Shown here: positions 15,286 through 23,176 of the stretch, piece by piece
Numbering within the stretch: the first letter of the stretch is position 1
Layout of the letters: every line of letters starts with the position of its first letter
DNA from: Christensenella sp. UBA1685
GTDB lineage: Bacteria > Bacillota > Clostridia > Christensenellales > CAG-138
Assembly (NCBI GenBank): GCA_002320595.1
Contig: DCKB01000017.1
Coordinates: forward strand, 1-28,682
Reading direction: 5' to 3'
Length of the DNA stretch: 28,682 nucleotides
Program-made: the position numbers and the translations under genes
The notes under the pieces: generated by a model
What the model was told of the DNA's origin: nothing
What the model saw: the letters and a program-made list of their open reading frames with translations, nothing else
Databases searched by the model: none

Positions 15286-16760
15286 ATACCAGGCGGAACA
15301 TTAAGGGTATGCTGGCCGTGTTCGTTGCGCTGTTTTTGCTGCTTGCAGGATATCTTGTTTACATCGTCGGCGCGTATGGTGCCTATTGGTTTGCCAGCCC
15401 TTACAATACACGCGTAACAAAACAGAAGAATACCGTGTTGGCCGGCACGATATTTGACCGCCGTGGCCTTGCGCTTGCCACCACAAATGAAGCGGGGGAG
15501 CGGAACTACGCTGCGGATGAGAGCATGCGGCTTGCTACCGCACATGTAATCGGCGACACGGCTGGGCAGACGCTTGGAGCAGAAGCGTTGTTTGCAAAAT
15601 ATCTGCTTGGATTTGATCAGGATCTTGGCGAACAGCTTTCTTATTTGGTTTCAGGGAAACAGCGTACGGGAGCCGATATTATGCTCACGGTTGATGCAGC
15701 GCTCTCGGAATATGCCTATTCTCTTTTAGAAGGATACAACGGTGCAATTTTGCTGATGAATTACAAAACAGGGGAAGTGCTTGCCTGCACCGCGCGCCCC
15801 GGATTCGATCCGGCACGCATGAAGGACTATGCCACAGGAGGATACACGCTTGCAGAGGGCAGCATGGTCAACCGCGCAACGATGGGACGCTATACTCCGG
15901 GATCGACGTTTAAAATCGTTACGACGATTGCAGCGCTGCGATATCTGCCGAATGTGCAGAGCCGCACGTTTTTGTGCAGCGGGCCGCTTGTGTTTGAAAA
16001 GGAAAGCGGAACGCTGGTGAATGACGGTGTGAACCCTTATGATGAAACGGGGGCATTGCGCGAGGAATATATTCTTCTTCGGGATCATGAGGACGCCCGG
16101 CATGGTCAGCTGACGTTGGAGGAAGCCTTCATCCACTCCTGTAATCATGTCTTTGCACAGCTTGCGCTTGAAATCGGCGAAACGAATCTGCGCAAAACGG
16201 CTGAGTCGCTTGGATTCAACGGGGAGTTCCTGTTTGACGAACTGGTGGCATATCCGGGAACCTACGGCGATGCGGAAACGGATTTCGAGCTCGCTTGGAG
16301 CGGGGTTGGCCAACATACAGACATTATTACGCCTGTGCATCTCTGCCTGATTACATGTGCCGTTGCAAATGGAGGCGCCGCCATGGAACCAAAGCTTTTA
16401 AAAGGCGTGAGCGGTATGGCGGGCATAGAATACAAAAGCCTCGCGCCAGAGGTATATGAAGCGTTCCTCAAAGGCAACGAAGCGGAATTCCTTGCGGCCT
16501 GCATGCGCGGCGTGGTGCAACGCGGCACGGGCACGCGCGCAGCCGTGGATGGTTATACCGTCTGCGGAAAGACAGGCACGGCAGAGGTTTCCTCTGCAAA
16601 AAACGCACGTGCGCATGCCTGGTTCACCGGCTATATCGATAGTGATGCGCATCCCTATGCGATCACCGTAATCGTGGAGCAGGCGGGGGGAGGCGGAACG
16701 GTTGCCGCGCCCATTGCGGCAAAAGTGCTGGAACGGGCCGTGAAAACCAAAGCGCAATAG
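15282..16760 (+). CDS. Class B penicillin-binding protein (PbpA/FtsI-like transpeptidase)
   Basis: A 492-residue peptidoglycan transpeptidase. It has a short cytoplasmic N-terminus, one membrane anchor (residues ~9-31), a small pedestal region starting with TVLAGTIFDRRGLALA, and a transpeptidase domain. Catalytic motifs are Ser208-x-x-Lys211 (TPGSTFKI), Ser286-Cys-Asn288 and Lys430-Thr-Gly432 (CGKTGTAE). The pedestal is short; overall length is close to mycobacterial PbpA and shorter than typical Bacillus PBP2 proteins. The start overlaps the SEDS stop (ATGA), so the two are made together and probably act as a pair. Four bases separate its stop from the convergent DUF3810 gene. Confidence 0.94.
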   Translation: MNTRRNIKGMLAVFVALFLLLAGYLVYIVGAYGAYWFASPYNTRVTKQKNTVLAGTIFDRRGLALATTNEAGERNYAADESMRLATAHVIGDTAGQTLGAEALFAKYLLGFDQDLGEQLSYLVSGKQRTGADIMLTVDAALSEYAYSLLEGYNGAILLMNYKTGEVLACTARPGFDPARMKDYATGGYTLAEGSMVNRATMGRYTPGSTFKIVTTIAALRYLPNVQSRTFLCSGPLVFEKESGTLVNDGVNPYDETGALREEYILLRDHEDARHGQLTLEEAFIHSCNHVFAQLALEIGETNLRKTAESLGFNGEFLFDELVAYPGTYGDAETDFELAWSGVGQHTDIITPVHLCLITCAVANGGAAMEPKLLKGVSGMAGIEYKSLAPEVYEAFLKGNEAEFLAACMRGVVQRGTGTRAAVDGYTVCGKTGTAEVSSAKNARAHAWFTGYIDSDAHPYAITVIVEQAGGGGTVAAPIAAKVLERAVKTKAQ

Positions 16761-16764
16761 CAGA

Positions 16765-17892
16765 TCAATTCCCGGCAGCAAAGTAGGCAAGAATGAGGTC
16801 GACCATCATGCCGTAGCTTTTTACTCCATCTTCCTGCTGGTTAAACTTCAGGTAATTGTCATTGAGCGTTGTGGCGGCTTCTTCGACCGGGCCTTCAAAC
16901 GAATCCCAATACGCATTATTGCTCCGGATATCGCGCACCACCCCCTCGTTGTAGGTTGCGTAAAGGGCGGAGTATTTTTCCTTGTCTGCGGCATAAAGCT
17001 TGTTTCCGCAATGGATCAGGGCAAGCATTGTGCCAGAATACGAAATGGAAGGATCCTGCGAATGCGTGCAGGCAAGGTAGCTGGCGAAGTTTGCCTCGTC
17101 CTCGCGCGCAATGCCAAGGTAGTGGGCAGTTTCGTGTGCTGCAGCGGAAAGCATCAGGAGCGCAGGCTGATCGACATTTACGTTCGCTTCCCCTGTATGC
17201 GGGATGAAGATGCCGGAGATCCCGGCATAGGAAAGACCGACGGAACTCGCGACACCCTTTGCGGCATAGGTGCGCCGGGAAAAAAGAGGAAGTTCACAGC
17301 CTAACGCTGCGTATGCGGCCGGAATTTGGTCAAAGTAGGCCTCGTATCCTTCTTCGAGTGTGAATACGCCTTCCTCATTTTCACGCACCTTGCCCCGTAA
17401 TGCGTTTGCCTCTTCCGCAAGGCGTAAGCATGCTGCCTCCAGTTCGTCCGTGCTGCGTTCTTCCACTGGAAGCGTAAGAAGCGTATAAAGTGAAGGCCGG
17501 AAATAATTGAAGCCCCACATCACATAAAACAGGTTGAGCAACACGCCTCCCGCGATGCACAGCGAAAGCAGATAGCCAACAAAGGCGGAAAAGCGGATTC
17601 GCCGAAACAACAGGCGGTAAAGATACGCAAGCGTTAATACGGCAACCGTGATTACAAGCGCAAACAGAATGCACTCAGCCAATGAAGCGCGGGTGAAGGA
17701 ATTGAGCTTTCCCATCCATGCGCTGATAAAAGGGTAGATTTTCTCGGAGTAGTATGCTTCAATCCAATCCGGGTGCTGTGCGGCAAGGCGCGGGACGAAA
17801 ATTCCAAGCGGGATCAGTAAAAGCCACGGCAGCTTCCTGAACTGCCGCTTCCATTCGGCACGGGAAATCGATTTGCTTCTTTCGTTCGACAT
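16765..17892 (-). CDS. DUF3810 family membrane protein with HExxH zinc-peptidase-like motif
   Basis: A 375-residue protein. Residues ~20-36, 71-93 and 103-125 are membrane segments. The rest is a large extracytoplasmic domain containing AAHETAHYLGIAREDEANF: His253-Glu-x-x-His257 with Glu266 nine residues further, the pattern of a gluzincin-like metallopeptidase. A conserved GFNYFRPSL follows the third segment. Activity and substrate are unknown; a cell-envelope protease role is plausible. The start codon lies six bases after a perfect extended -10 with no ribosome site, so translation may be leaderless. It converges with the class B PBP gene, leaving four bases between stops and no room for a separate terminator. 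Confidence 0.85.
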   Translation of the reverse strand: MSNERSKSISRAEWKRQFRKLPWLLLIPLGIFVPRLAAQHPDWIEAYYSEKIYPFISAWMGKLNSFTRASLAECILFALVITVAVLTLAYLYRLLFRRIRFSAFVGYLLSLCIAGGVLLNLFYVMWGFNYFRPSLYTLLTLPVEERSTDELEAACLRLAEEANALRGKVRENEEGVFTLEEGYEAYFDQIPAAYAALGCELPLFSRRTYAAKGVASSVGLSYAGISGIFIPHTGEANVNVDQPALLMLSAAAHETAHYLGIAREDEANFASYLACTHSQDPSISYSGTMLALIHCGNKLYAADKEKYSALYATYNEGVVRDIRSNNAYWDSFEGPVEEAATTLNDNYLKFNQQEDGVKSYGMMVDLILAYFAAGN

Positions 17893-17898
17893 GCTGTT

Positions 17899-17907
17899 AT
17901 TATACCA
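17899..17907 (-). promoter_or_regulatory. Extended -10 promoter predicting a leaderless DUF3810 mRNA
   Basis: On the minus strand, TGG-TATAAT (17907-17899), then AACAGC, then the ATG. With standard spacing the first transcribed base is the A of the start codon. Confidence 0.55.
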
Positions 17908-17946
17908 TGCGCCAACGGCAAAAGCAGCATCCGAAGTGTTAAAATA

Positions 17947-18423
17947 TCATGGCATGTAAGAATCAAGAAGGCGCTTTACCCACTCTTCGGCAGGGGATTC
18001 TATCATCGAAATCACCTCAATGCCGTCCTCATTCCCTTCCGGAAAAAGATACAGCGTTGGCCCATTGCGCATGCGGTCTGGGTACACATGCGCATGGAAC
18101 AGCGCAAAAGGCAGGTAGCCTTCCGCATAAACAAAAATTGTGGTTTCCCCATAATCGCAGGGAACTTTTGCCAACGCCCCTTCCCGCGCCTGCACCGGAA
18201 CACCGTAAAGATATGCCATCCCATTTTGGTCGGAGGTTGCGGAAAGGCCGGCTTCCGGGAGGATGATTCTCGCGTTTGCAACGGCGCGCAGGGAATATGC
18301 GTCAATCACCGTGAGTTTCATATGTCCGGATACGCGTGCGGAACAAGCCGCAGTCAGAAGAACAATGCCGGAGGCCGCACAGGCGGCAAAAGAAATAATC
18401 CATAGCCATTTCCTCTTTTTCAT
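17947..18423 (-). CDS. Small lipoprotein-like exported protein with carboxypeptidase-regulatory-like fold
   Basis: A 158-residue exported protein. A basic start (MKKRKW), a hydrophobic core and LLTAACSA make a signal sequence with a probable lipobox (Cys at about position 26), so it may be lipid-anchored. The next ~60 residues (KLTVIDAYSLRAVANARIIL, SDQNGMAYLYGVPV) resemble the carboxypeptidase regulatory-like beta-sandwich found in many surface proteins. No catalytic residues are recognisable. AGGGAGA lies seven bases before ATG 18423, and a TATACT (18453-18448) may be its -10. It is divergent from pgi and upstream of DUF3810, 54 bases away, which has its own promoter. Confidence 0.7.
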   Translation of the reverse strand: MKKRKWLWIISFAACAASGIVLLTAACSARVSGHMKLTVIDAYSLRAVANARIILPEAGLSATSDQNGMAYLYGVPVQAREGALAKVPCDYGETTIFVYAEGYLPFALFHAHVYPDRMRNGPTLYLFPEGNEDGIEVISMIESPAEEWVKRLLDSYMP

Positions 18424-18447
18424 TTTAAGTCTCCCTGAATTACCGGT

Positions 18448-18453
18448 AGTATA
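18448..18453 (-). promoter_or_regulatory. -10 element of the small lipoprotein gene
   Basis: TATACT on the minus strand, 24 bases before ATG 18423, with no good -35. The same bases read TATAAT on the plus strand at 18450-18455, so the divergent region has overlapping -10-like sites. Confidence 0.4.
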
Positions 18454-18481
18454 ATTTATGCGGACAGTGGCACACGATATG

Positions 18482-18490
18482 TGATATAAT
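18482..18490 (+). promoter_or_regulatory. Extended -10 promoter of pgi
   Basis: TGA-TATAAT (18482-18490) with a weak -35 CGGACA (18461-18466, 18-base spacer). Transcription would start near 18497, giving a ~50-base leader with AGGAGG at 18531-18536. Confidence 0.6.
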
Positions 18491-18547
18491 CCTATCAAAA
18501 TAAAGATGCAAAACCATTTGCAATAGATTTAGGAGGCAACGAAGCAT

Positions 18548-19972
18548 ATGAAGCGATTTGAAAACAGAGAATGGCGTGATTCCATGCGGCTTCGGGTGGA
18601 TTACAACAACATGATGCAGGAATTTGTGGGGATGCGCGGTATTGGCGCGGCCATGCTTGCAGAGCAGAGGCCGCAGTATGAGGCGGCAGCACTGCGTATG
18701 GAAGAAAAGCGCGGCGAAATGAAGTGGCGCCAGCTTCCCTTTAGCCAGAGCGAAGTGGTTCACCAAATTCTTGAAACCGCCGCATGGGTGCGAAGGAACT
18801 GCGATGCTTTTGTTGTGCTTGGCATCGGAGGCAGCGCGCTTGGCCCCATCGCAGTGCAGCAGGCGCTTTCCCATTTGCGCTACAATGACCTGCCTGCCGC
18901 AAAGCGTAGTGGCCCCAAGCTTTATGTTGAGGATAACATTGATCCGGAACGGATGGCGTCTTTGATGGATGTAATCGACCCTGCCCGCACGGTGTTTAAT
19001 GTTATTACGAAATCAGGTAGTACCTCCGAAACGATGTCGCAGCTGCTTTGGGCAACAGACTTTCTGAAAAATGCCGTTGGCGACGCATGGCGGGAGCATG
19101 TTATCGCTACAACGGACGCGGAGAAAGGGAACCTGATCAAAATCGCAAAGGAAAACGATCTTAGAACGTTCTTCGTGCCGGATGGCGTGGGTGGCCGCTT
19201 CAGCGAACTCTGTCCGGTCGGCCTGCTTGCTGCGGCCGTATGTGGGATTGACATCGAAGAACTTCTTGCCGGGGCGGCATATATGGACGCGCTTTGTTCT
19301 GAGCAAGATGCATTGAAAAATCCGGCGTACATTCTCGCGGCGCTTGAGGTTCTTGCAATGAAGCAGGGCTGTAATATCAGCGTCCTGATGCCATATGTGG
19401 ATTCGCTTCGCTTTATGTCCGATTGGTATGCGCAGCTTTGGGCGGAATCGCTCGGCAAACGGTACGCGTGCTCTGGCCGGGAAATCTATGCCGGCCAAAC
19501 GCCTGTAAAGGCACTCGGCGTAACGGATCAGCATTCCCAAGTGCAGCTGTACACAGAAGGTCCGTTTGATAAGGTGATCACGTTCCTCGGGGTAGACCGG
19601 TATCGTGTGGAAGTTCCAATCCCCCATGCATATGACCATATCCCGGACGTAGCGTTTTTGAGCGGCCATACGTTCAATGAACTCATTAAGGCGGAGCAAG
19701 CAGCCACTGAATATGCTGTGTGCAAGTCGGGCCACATGAGCAAAACCATCACCTTGCCGGAGGTAAACGCGTTTACAATTGGCGAACTGATCTGCCTGTT
19801 TGAGCTTCAAACAGCGTTCGCGGGTGAATTGCTCGGTCTGAACGCGTTTGACCAACCAGGCGTTGAGGAAGGGAAGAAGGCAACTTACGCACTGCTCGGC
19901 AAACCCGGATTTGCGGCAAAAAAAGCAGAGCTTGACGCAAGGCCTGCGCGGGATATGCGCTATCAGGTTTAA
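18548..19972 (+). CDS. pgi: Glucose-6-phosphate isomerase
   Basis: A 474-residue cytoplasmic enzyme interconverting glucose 6-phosphate and fructose 6-phosphate. Family signatures are VVLGIGGSALGPIAVQQAL, NVITKSGSTSETMSQLLWA, PDGVGGRFSELCPVGLL (a PGI signature) and VTDQHSQVQLYTEGP, with the C-terminal EVNAFTIGELICLFE region. Length fits the shorter Bacillota-type PGI. AGGAGG is eleven bases before the ATG, a slightly long but usable spacing. It appears to be transcribed from its own promoter. An inverted repeat follows at 20010-20043, but it overlaps a promoter and lacks a T-run, so it is not a clear terminator. Confidence 0.97.
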   Translation: MKRFENREWRDSMRLRVDYNNMMQEFVGMRGIGAAMLAEQRPQYEAAALRMEEKRGEMKWRQLPFSQSEVVHQILETAAWVRRNCDAFVVLGIGGSALGPIAVQQALSHLRYNDLPAAKRSGPKLYVEDNIDPERMASLMDVIDPARTVFNVITKSGSTSETMSQLLWATDFLKNAVGDAWREHVIATTDAEKGNLIKIAKENDLRTFFVPDGVGGRFSELCPVGLLAAAVCGIDIEELLAGAAYMDALCSEQDALKNPAYILAALEVLAMKQGCNISVLMPYVDSLRFMSDWYAQLWAESLGKRYACSGREIYAGQTPVKALGVTDQHSQVQLYTEGPFDKVITFLGVDRYRVEVPIPHAYDHIPDVAFLSGHTFNELIKAEQAATEYAVCKSGHMSKTITLPEVNAFTIGELICLFELQTAFAGELLGLNAFDQPGVEEGKKATYALLGKPGFAAKKAELDARPARDMRYQV

Positions 19973-20009
19973 ATGAAATCCGGCGTATAATTTTATGGCC
20001 CTTTTGTTA

Positions 20010-20043
20010 ATTTCCCCCGATTGGCTGACAGACCGGGGGAAAT
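20010..20043. repeat. Inverted repeat over the promoter of the binding-protein gene; possible operator
   Basis: ATTTCCCCCG (20010-20019) and its perfect complement CGGGGGAAAT (20034-20043) are separated by 14 bases. The -35 element is in the loop and the right arm is in the -35/-10 spacer. No T-run follows on either strand. Confidence 0.6.
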
Positions 20044-20053
20044 GCTGTACAAT
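20025..20053 (+). promoter_or_regulatory. Promoter of the sugar-binding-like lipoprotein gene
   Basis: CTGACA (20025-20030), 17 bases, TACAAT (20048-20053). Transcription would start near 20060, with GGAGG at 20073-20077. It is interleaved with the inverted repeat at 20010-20043. Confidence 0.6.
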
Positions 20054-20083
20054 AAGCTTAGCGCTTTAATTCGGAGGAACTGC

Positions 20084-21223
20084 ATGAAACGAAAAATCGC
20101 GTTTCTGCTTGCAGCTGCGTTGCTTTTTGCGTGCAGCGGCTGCGCAAAAAAAATGGAGGAGGCATCGTTGCCATCCAGCACCAATTCCCCTGCGGAACCG
20201 GAAACGCCCGGGCAGCTGAATGCGGGCGTGCCTGCCACAGCAGCCGGAAAAGGCTTTGACTTAATTGGCCTTGTGATAGATGACGATGGTTCTGACCGAG
20301 CCTACATGACCATGTACGGCTTCCTGCATACCGCAGAAAACCTTTCCTATGCGGCGAAAATATACCGTGCAACCGCAGGAGAAGGGATGCTTTCTGCCGT
20401 AGACGAAGCGATTGCGGACGATGTGAATGCACTTCTTGTGTTCGATCCAACCTGCGGAAGCGATGCCGCAATCGGGCGCGCTGCAGAAAATGGGATAAAG
20501 GTTGTTGTGCCGTATTACGAAAGCTCTGCCGCGGGGATTGATGCAAACATCATAGCGGATACCTCGGAATATTATGATGAGCTTGCCCGTGGCCTTGCCG
20601 AGCGCATGACGGAGCGAAGCCTGAAGTCTGGCCGCATTCTGATTTATGGGGCGGATACGGCAGCATGCTATGCAGCATTTTCGGCATCTATTGCGTCTGC
20701 CTATCCGCAGTTCCGCGTGGACGCATTCGACCGCACGGCAGTCGATGAGCAGGGGGCCATCGACGAACTTGCAACCTACCTGCTCTATAACCGGGACATA
20801 AAGGGTATGTATGTAGTGGATAGCGAGGCGGCCTCCATTGCGATTCAGGCGCGTTCAAAAGCGCAGAAAACGTTCCGCGCGGAAGGCGCTCCAAGCCCGA
20901 CGCCGGAACCCACCCCTGCACCCGGTATGACGCCGGAGCCAACACCGAACCCAGGTCTGCTTACACAGATCACCATTACGGTGTTTTGCAATGGTTTGAG
21001 CGACGACAATTATGGTTTGTTCAGCGACAACGACATCTATGCACTCTGCATCGAGCCTTATTATGAGGCTGCGGCAGAGGCAACCATGGCGCTTGATGAG
21101 CTTTTGCGCGGCGATACAGTGCCTCCGGTTTCCTGCGTAAACAGGCCTATCATTTACAACGACACAGCCGACAAGTACAAAGCCATTTTTGAACAAATGA
21201 AAGCTTTGTTCAACATTACCTGA
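20084..21223 (+). CDS. Orphan sugar-binding-protein-like lipoprotein (type I periplasmic-binding fold)
   Basis: A 379-residue exported protein. Its signal peptide ends in LLFACSGCAKK, with Cys17 or Cys20 as lipid attachment site. A type I periplasmic-binding fold follows: FDLIGLVIDDDGSDRAY, ALLVFDPTCGSDA with a GIKVVVPYY strand, then a second lobe (SGRILIYGAD, KGMYVVDSE). Residues 268-291 are a Pro/Thr-rich linker inserted within the second lobe, after which the fold resumes (ITITVFCNG). The closing segment ALDELLRGD matches the usual end. No permease or ATPase gene is nearby, so it may be a sensor or a subunit used in trans. GGAGG lies six bases before ATG 20084. The RodA-like gene follows after 17 bases. 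Confidence 0.8.
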   Translation: MKRKIAFLLAAALLFACSGCAKKMEEASLPSSTNSPAEPETPGQLNAGVPATAAGKGFDLIGLVIDDDGSDRAYMTMYGFLHTAENLSYAAKIYRATAGEGMLSAVDEAIADDVNALLVFDPTCGSDAAIGRAAENGIKVVVPYYESSAAGIDANIIADTSEYYDELARGLAERMTERSLKSGRILIYGADTAACYAAFSASIASAYPQFRVDAFDRTAVDEQGAIDELATYLLYNRDIKGMYVVDSEAASIAIQARSKAQKTFRAEGAPSPTPEPTPAPGMTPEPTPNPGLLTQITITVFCNGLSDDNYGLFSDNDIYALCIEPYYEAAAEATMALDELLRGDTVPPVSCVNRPIIYNDTADKYKAIFEQMKALFNIT

Positions 21224-21240
21224 CCGAAGGAAACCGCTTT

Positions 21241-22395
21241 ATGCTCGACAGAAAGCTGCTTAAACAAATTGATTGGGTCACCATCATCCTCGTTTTGGCG
21301 TTGGTTGCAATTGGTCTTATTAGCATTGCTAGCATCATGGCTTCTCCCTTTGATGGAGACGAGGCTTCTGTAAGCGATTACTTGGCAAAGCTAAACCTCA
21401 ATTATGTGCAGCGTCAGGGCGTGAACTTTCTTGTCGGCATAGCGGCATTTTTGATTGTAATTGTGTTTGATTACAGCTTTTTCAAGCTGCTGATCAAATA
21501 TGCTTATATTGGAAATGTGGCGCTTCTGCTCATTTTATTTACAGTAGAAAAAACACGTGGTATTGCGGGTTGGTTTGTCTTTGAAGCAATCGACCGTGCA
21601 ATTCAACCAGCTGAGCTATGCAAGGTGTGCATCATTATTTTCCTTGCAAAAATTGTTTCAGAGGGGATGGACCAGGATCATGGGAGGCTGCGTTCTTTCA
21701 AGTCCATCCTGTTTGCGCTTGCAGTCTGCGGCCTTCCAACGGTGCTGGTCATGCTTCAGCCGGACTTTGGCACTGCGTTTGTTTACATCTGCATTCTGGT
21801 TTTTATTTTGTTCATTGCGCGCATTGGTTGGGGGTATATTGTTGCCGCCGCCGGCGCGCTCGCAGCCGGACTGCCGCTTGCATATTTTTTTGTGATGAAC
21901 GATGACCAGCGTTTCCGCATTGATGTTTTTCTGGACCCAAGTCTCGATCTTTCCAACAGCGGATATAACGTATATCAATCCAAGATTGCCATTGGCTCAG
22001 GGCAACTCTATGGGAAAGGGTATTTTAGCTCAGGCACGCTGGCACAGCTTCGCTTTGTGCCGGAACGCCATACCGATTTTATCTTTGCGGGAATTGTAGA
22101 AGGTTTGGGCTTTATCGGTGGCACATTGATTATCCTTCTTTATTTCATGTTGGTATTTCGATGGCTTTGGATCTCGTTCAAAGCGAAGGACAATTTTGGA
22201 ACATGCCTTGTTGCCGGCGTGATTGGCATGCTGCTCGCCCACGTATTCGAGAATATCGGCATGACGATGGGTCTTATGCCCGTCACCGGAATTCCTCTTC
22301 CCTTTTTAAGTTATGGGGGCTCGAATCTTCTCACAAACATGATTGCGGTCGGTATCGTTGAAAACGTGTGCATGCGCCGGCCGGTCAAAAAATAA
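21241..22395 (+). CDS. rodA: SEDS family protein, RodA-like
   Basis: A 384-residue polytopic membrane protein with about ten segments. SEDS features are AIQPAELCKVCIIIFLA, LQPDFGTAF (conserved Asp), SGYNVYQSKIAIGSGQLYGKG, PERHTDFIFAGIVEGLGF and the end motif TGIPLPFLSYGGSNLL. The second half is closer to RodA (PERHTDFIFA) than to the SEDS protein at 13984. As a lipid II polymerase it would support elongation with a class B PBP encoded elsewhere. A divergent stretch is TRGIAGWFVFEAIDR, where RodA usually has GARRWI. GAAGG (21226-21230) precedes ATG 21241. It shares the transcript of the binding-protein gene, an unusual partner. Confidence 0.9.
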   Translation: MLDRKLLKQIDWVTIILVLALVAIGLISIASIMASPFDGDEASVSDYLAKLNLNYVQRQGVNFLVGIAAFLIVIVFDYSFFKLLIKYAYIGNVALLLILFTVEKTRGIAGWFVFEAIDRAIQPAELCKVCIIIFLAKIVSEGMDQDHGRLRSFKSILFALAVCGLPTVLVMLQPDFGTAFVYICILVFILFIARIGWGYIVAAAGALAAGLPLAYFFVMNDDQRFRIDVFLDPSLDLSNSGYNVYQSKIAIGSGQLYGKGYFSSGTLAQLRFVPERHTDFIFAGIVEGLGFIGGTLIILLYFMLVFRWLWISFKAKDNFGTCLVAGVIGMLLAHVFENIGMTMGLMPVTGIPLPFLSYGGSNLLTNMIAVGIVENVCMRRPVKK

Positions 22396-22404
22396 CTCAA
22401 ACCG

Positions 22405-22434
22405 TTGTTGAAACACCGCTCCTGCGCATATACT
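22405..22434 (+). promoter_or_regulatory. Candidate promoter of spoIVFAB
   Basis: TATACT (22429-22434) within CATATACT, one mismatch from the sigma-E -10 (CATACAnT). A sigma-A reading would use TTGTTG (22405-22410, 18-base spacer). A clear sigma-E -35 is not visible, so sporulation control is only a suggestion from the genes it precedes. Confidence 0.35.
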
Positions 22435-22456
22435 CTACCGCGCGGGAGGTGTTGTT

Positions 22457-23176
22457 ATGGAAGAAAAACGCAATAAAGTGGAACTTTCAGGCTTTATATC
22501 CGAAGAAACGAATATGATGCTGCGTTTGCCGCGCGTGCGTTCCGGGCGAAGCGCGGAACCGCGCCGCAGCATGCGGGAGGCAAGACGGGGAAGGCCCTCC
22601 CAATCGCAGCCGTTTGATGCGACTTCTATGCTCGTAAAATGCGGCATTTGCGCTGCTGCATGTGCGCTTGTGCTGCTGCTGAAATGGATTGGCACACCCG
22701 CTACGGACAGTGCGCTGCAAACGGTCAAAGAAGCCGTGAATGAAGAAAGCGAACTTGACGATATGCTTGGAAAACTGAAATTTGTTGAATTGCCGGGCAT
22801 TTTGGAGGTTTTCTCCATCAGCGGGAAGCTGCAGCCGCCGATTGAGGCAAGCGAAAGCGAGTCGCTCCGCGACAGTACCCTGCTTGTGCTGACGGCAGGC
22901 CAGGAGCAAAACGTATCTGCTTGCCTGGATGGCAATGTAAAGGAGACGGGAGCGGATAAAGATCTTGGGAATTATGTACGCATTGTCGCTTCGGACGATA
23001 AGGAGCTTTTCCTTTACGGGCTTTCCAGCATAAGCGTAGAAGTGGGGCAGCCCCTTCTAAAAAGCGATTATGTCGGTTCGATTGAAGCGGGGGGAAAACT
23101 CTATGTTGGGCTTTTAATTCAGGGACAGCCGGAAAATCCCGCCGCATACTTTATTTTGAAGACTGGAAATGTTTGA
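22457..23176 (+). CDS. spoIVFA: Stage IV sporulation protein FA (degenerate LytM/M23 domain)
   Basis: A 239-residue membrane protein. About 55 basic cytoplasmic residues precede one membrane segment (MLVKCGICAAACALVLLL) and an extracytoplasmic domain with an M23/LytM outline: VSACLDGNVKETG, LGNYVRIVASDDKELFLYG, then VGSIEAGGKLYVGLLIQG. The zinc ligands expected of an active M23 enzyme (HxxxD and HxH) are absent, as expected for SpoIVFA. In B. subtilis SpoIVFA anchors and restrains the SpoIVFB protease that activates sigma-K. The identification leans on domain order plus the spoIVFB gene immediately downstream, whose start overlaps this stop. GGGAGGT precedes the ATG. Confidence 0.82.
   Translation: MEEKRNKVELSGFISEETNMMLRLPRVRSGRSAEPRRSMREARRGRPSQSQPFDATSMLVKCGICAAACALVLLLKWIGTPATDSALQTVKEAVNEESELDDMLGKLKFVELPGILEVFSISGKLQPPIEASESESLRDSTLLVLTAGQEQNVSACLDGNVKETGADKDLGNYVRIVASDDKELFLYGLSSISVEVGQPLLKSDYVGSIEAGGKLYVGLLIQGQPENPAAYFILKTGNV

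Noticed and set aside
19013..19855. 280-codon minus-strand ORF inside pgi
   Set aside because: Shadow of pgi; the product resembles no family and no promoter or ribosome site was found.
22457..23176. SpoIVFA as an active M23 peptidase
   Set aside because: The HxxxD and HxH zinc ligands are absent from the LytM-like domain.
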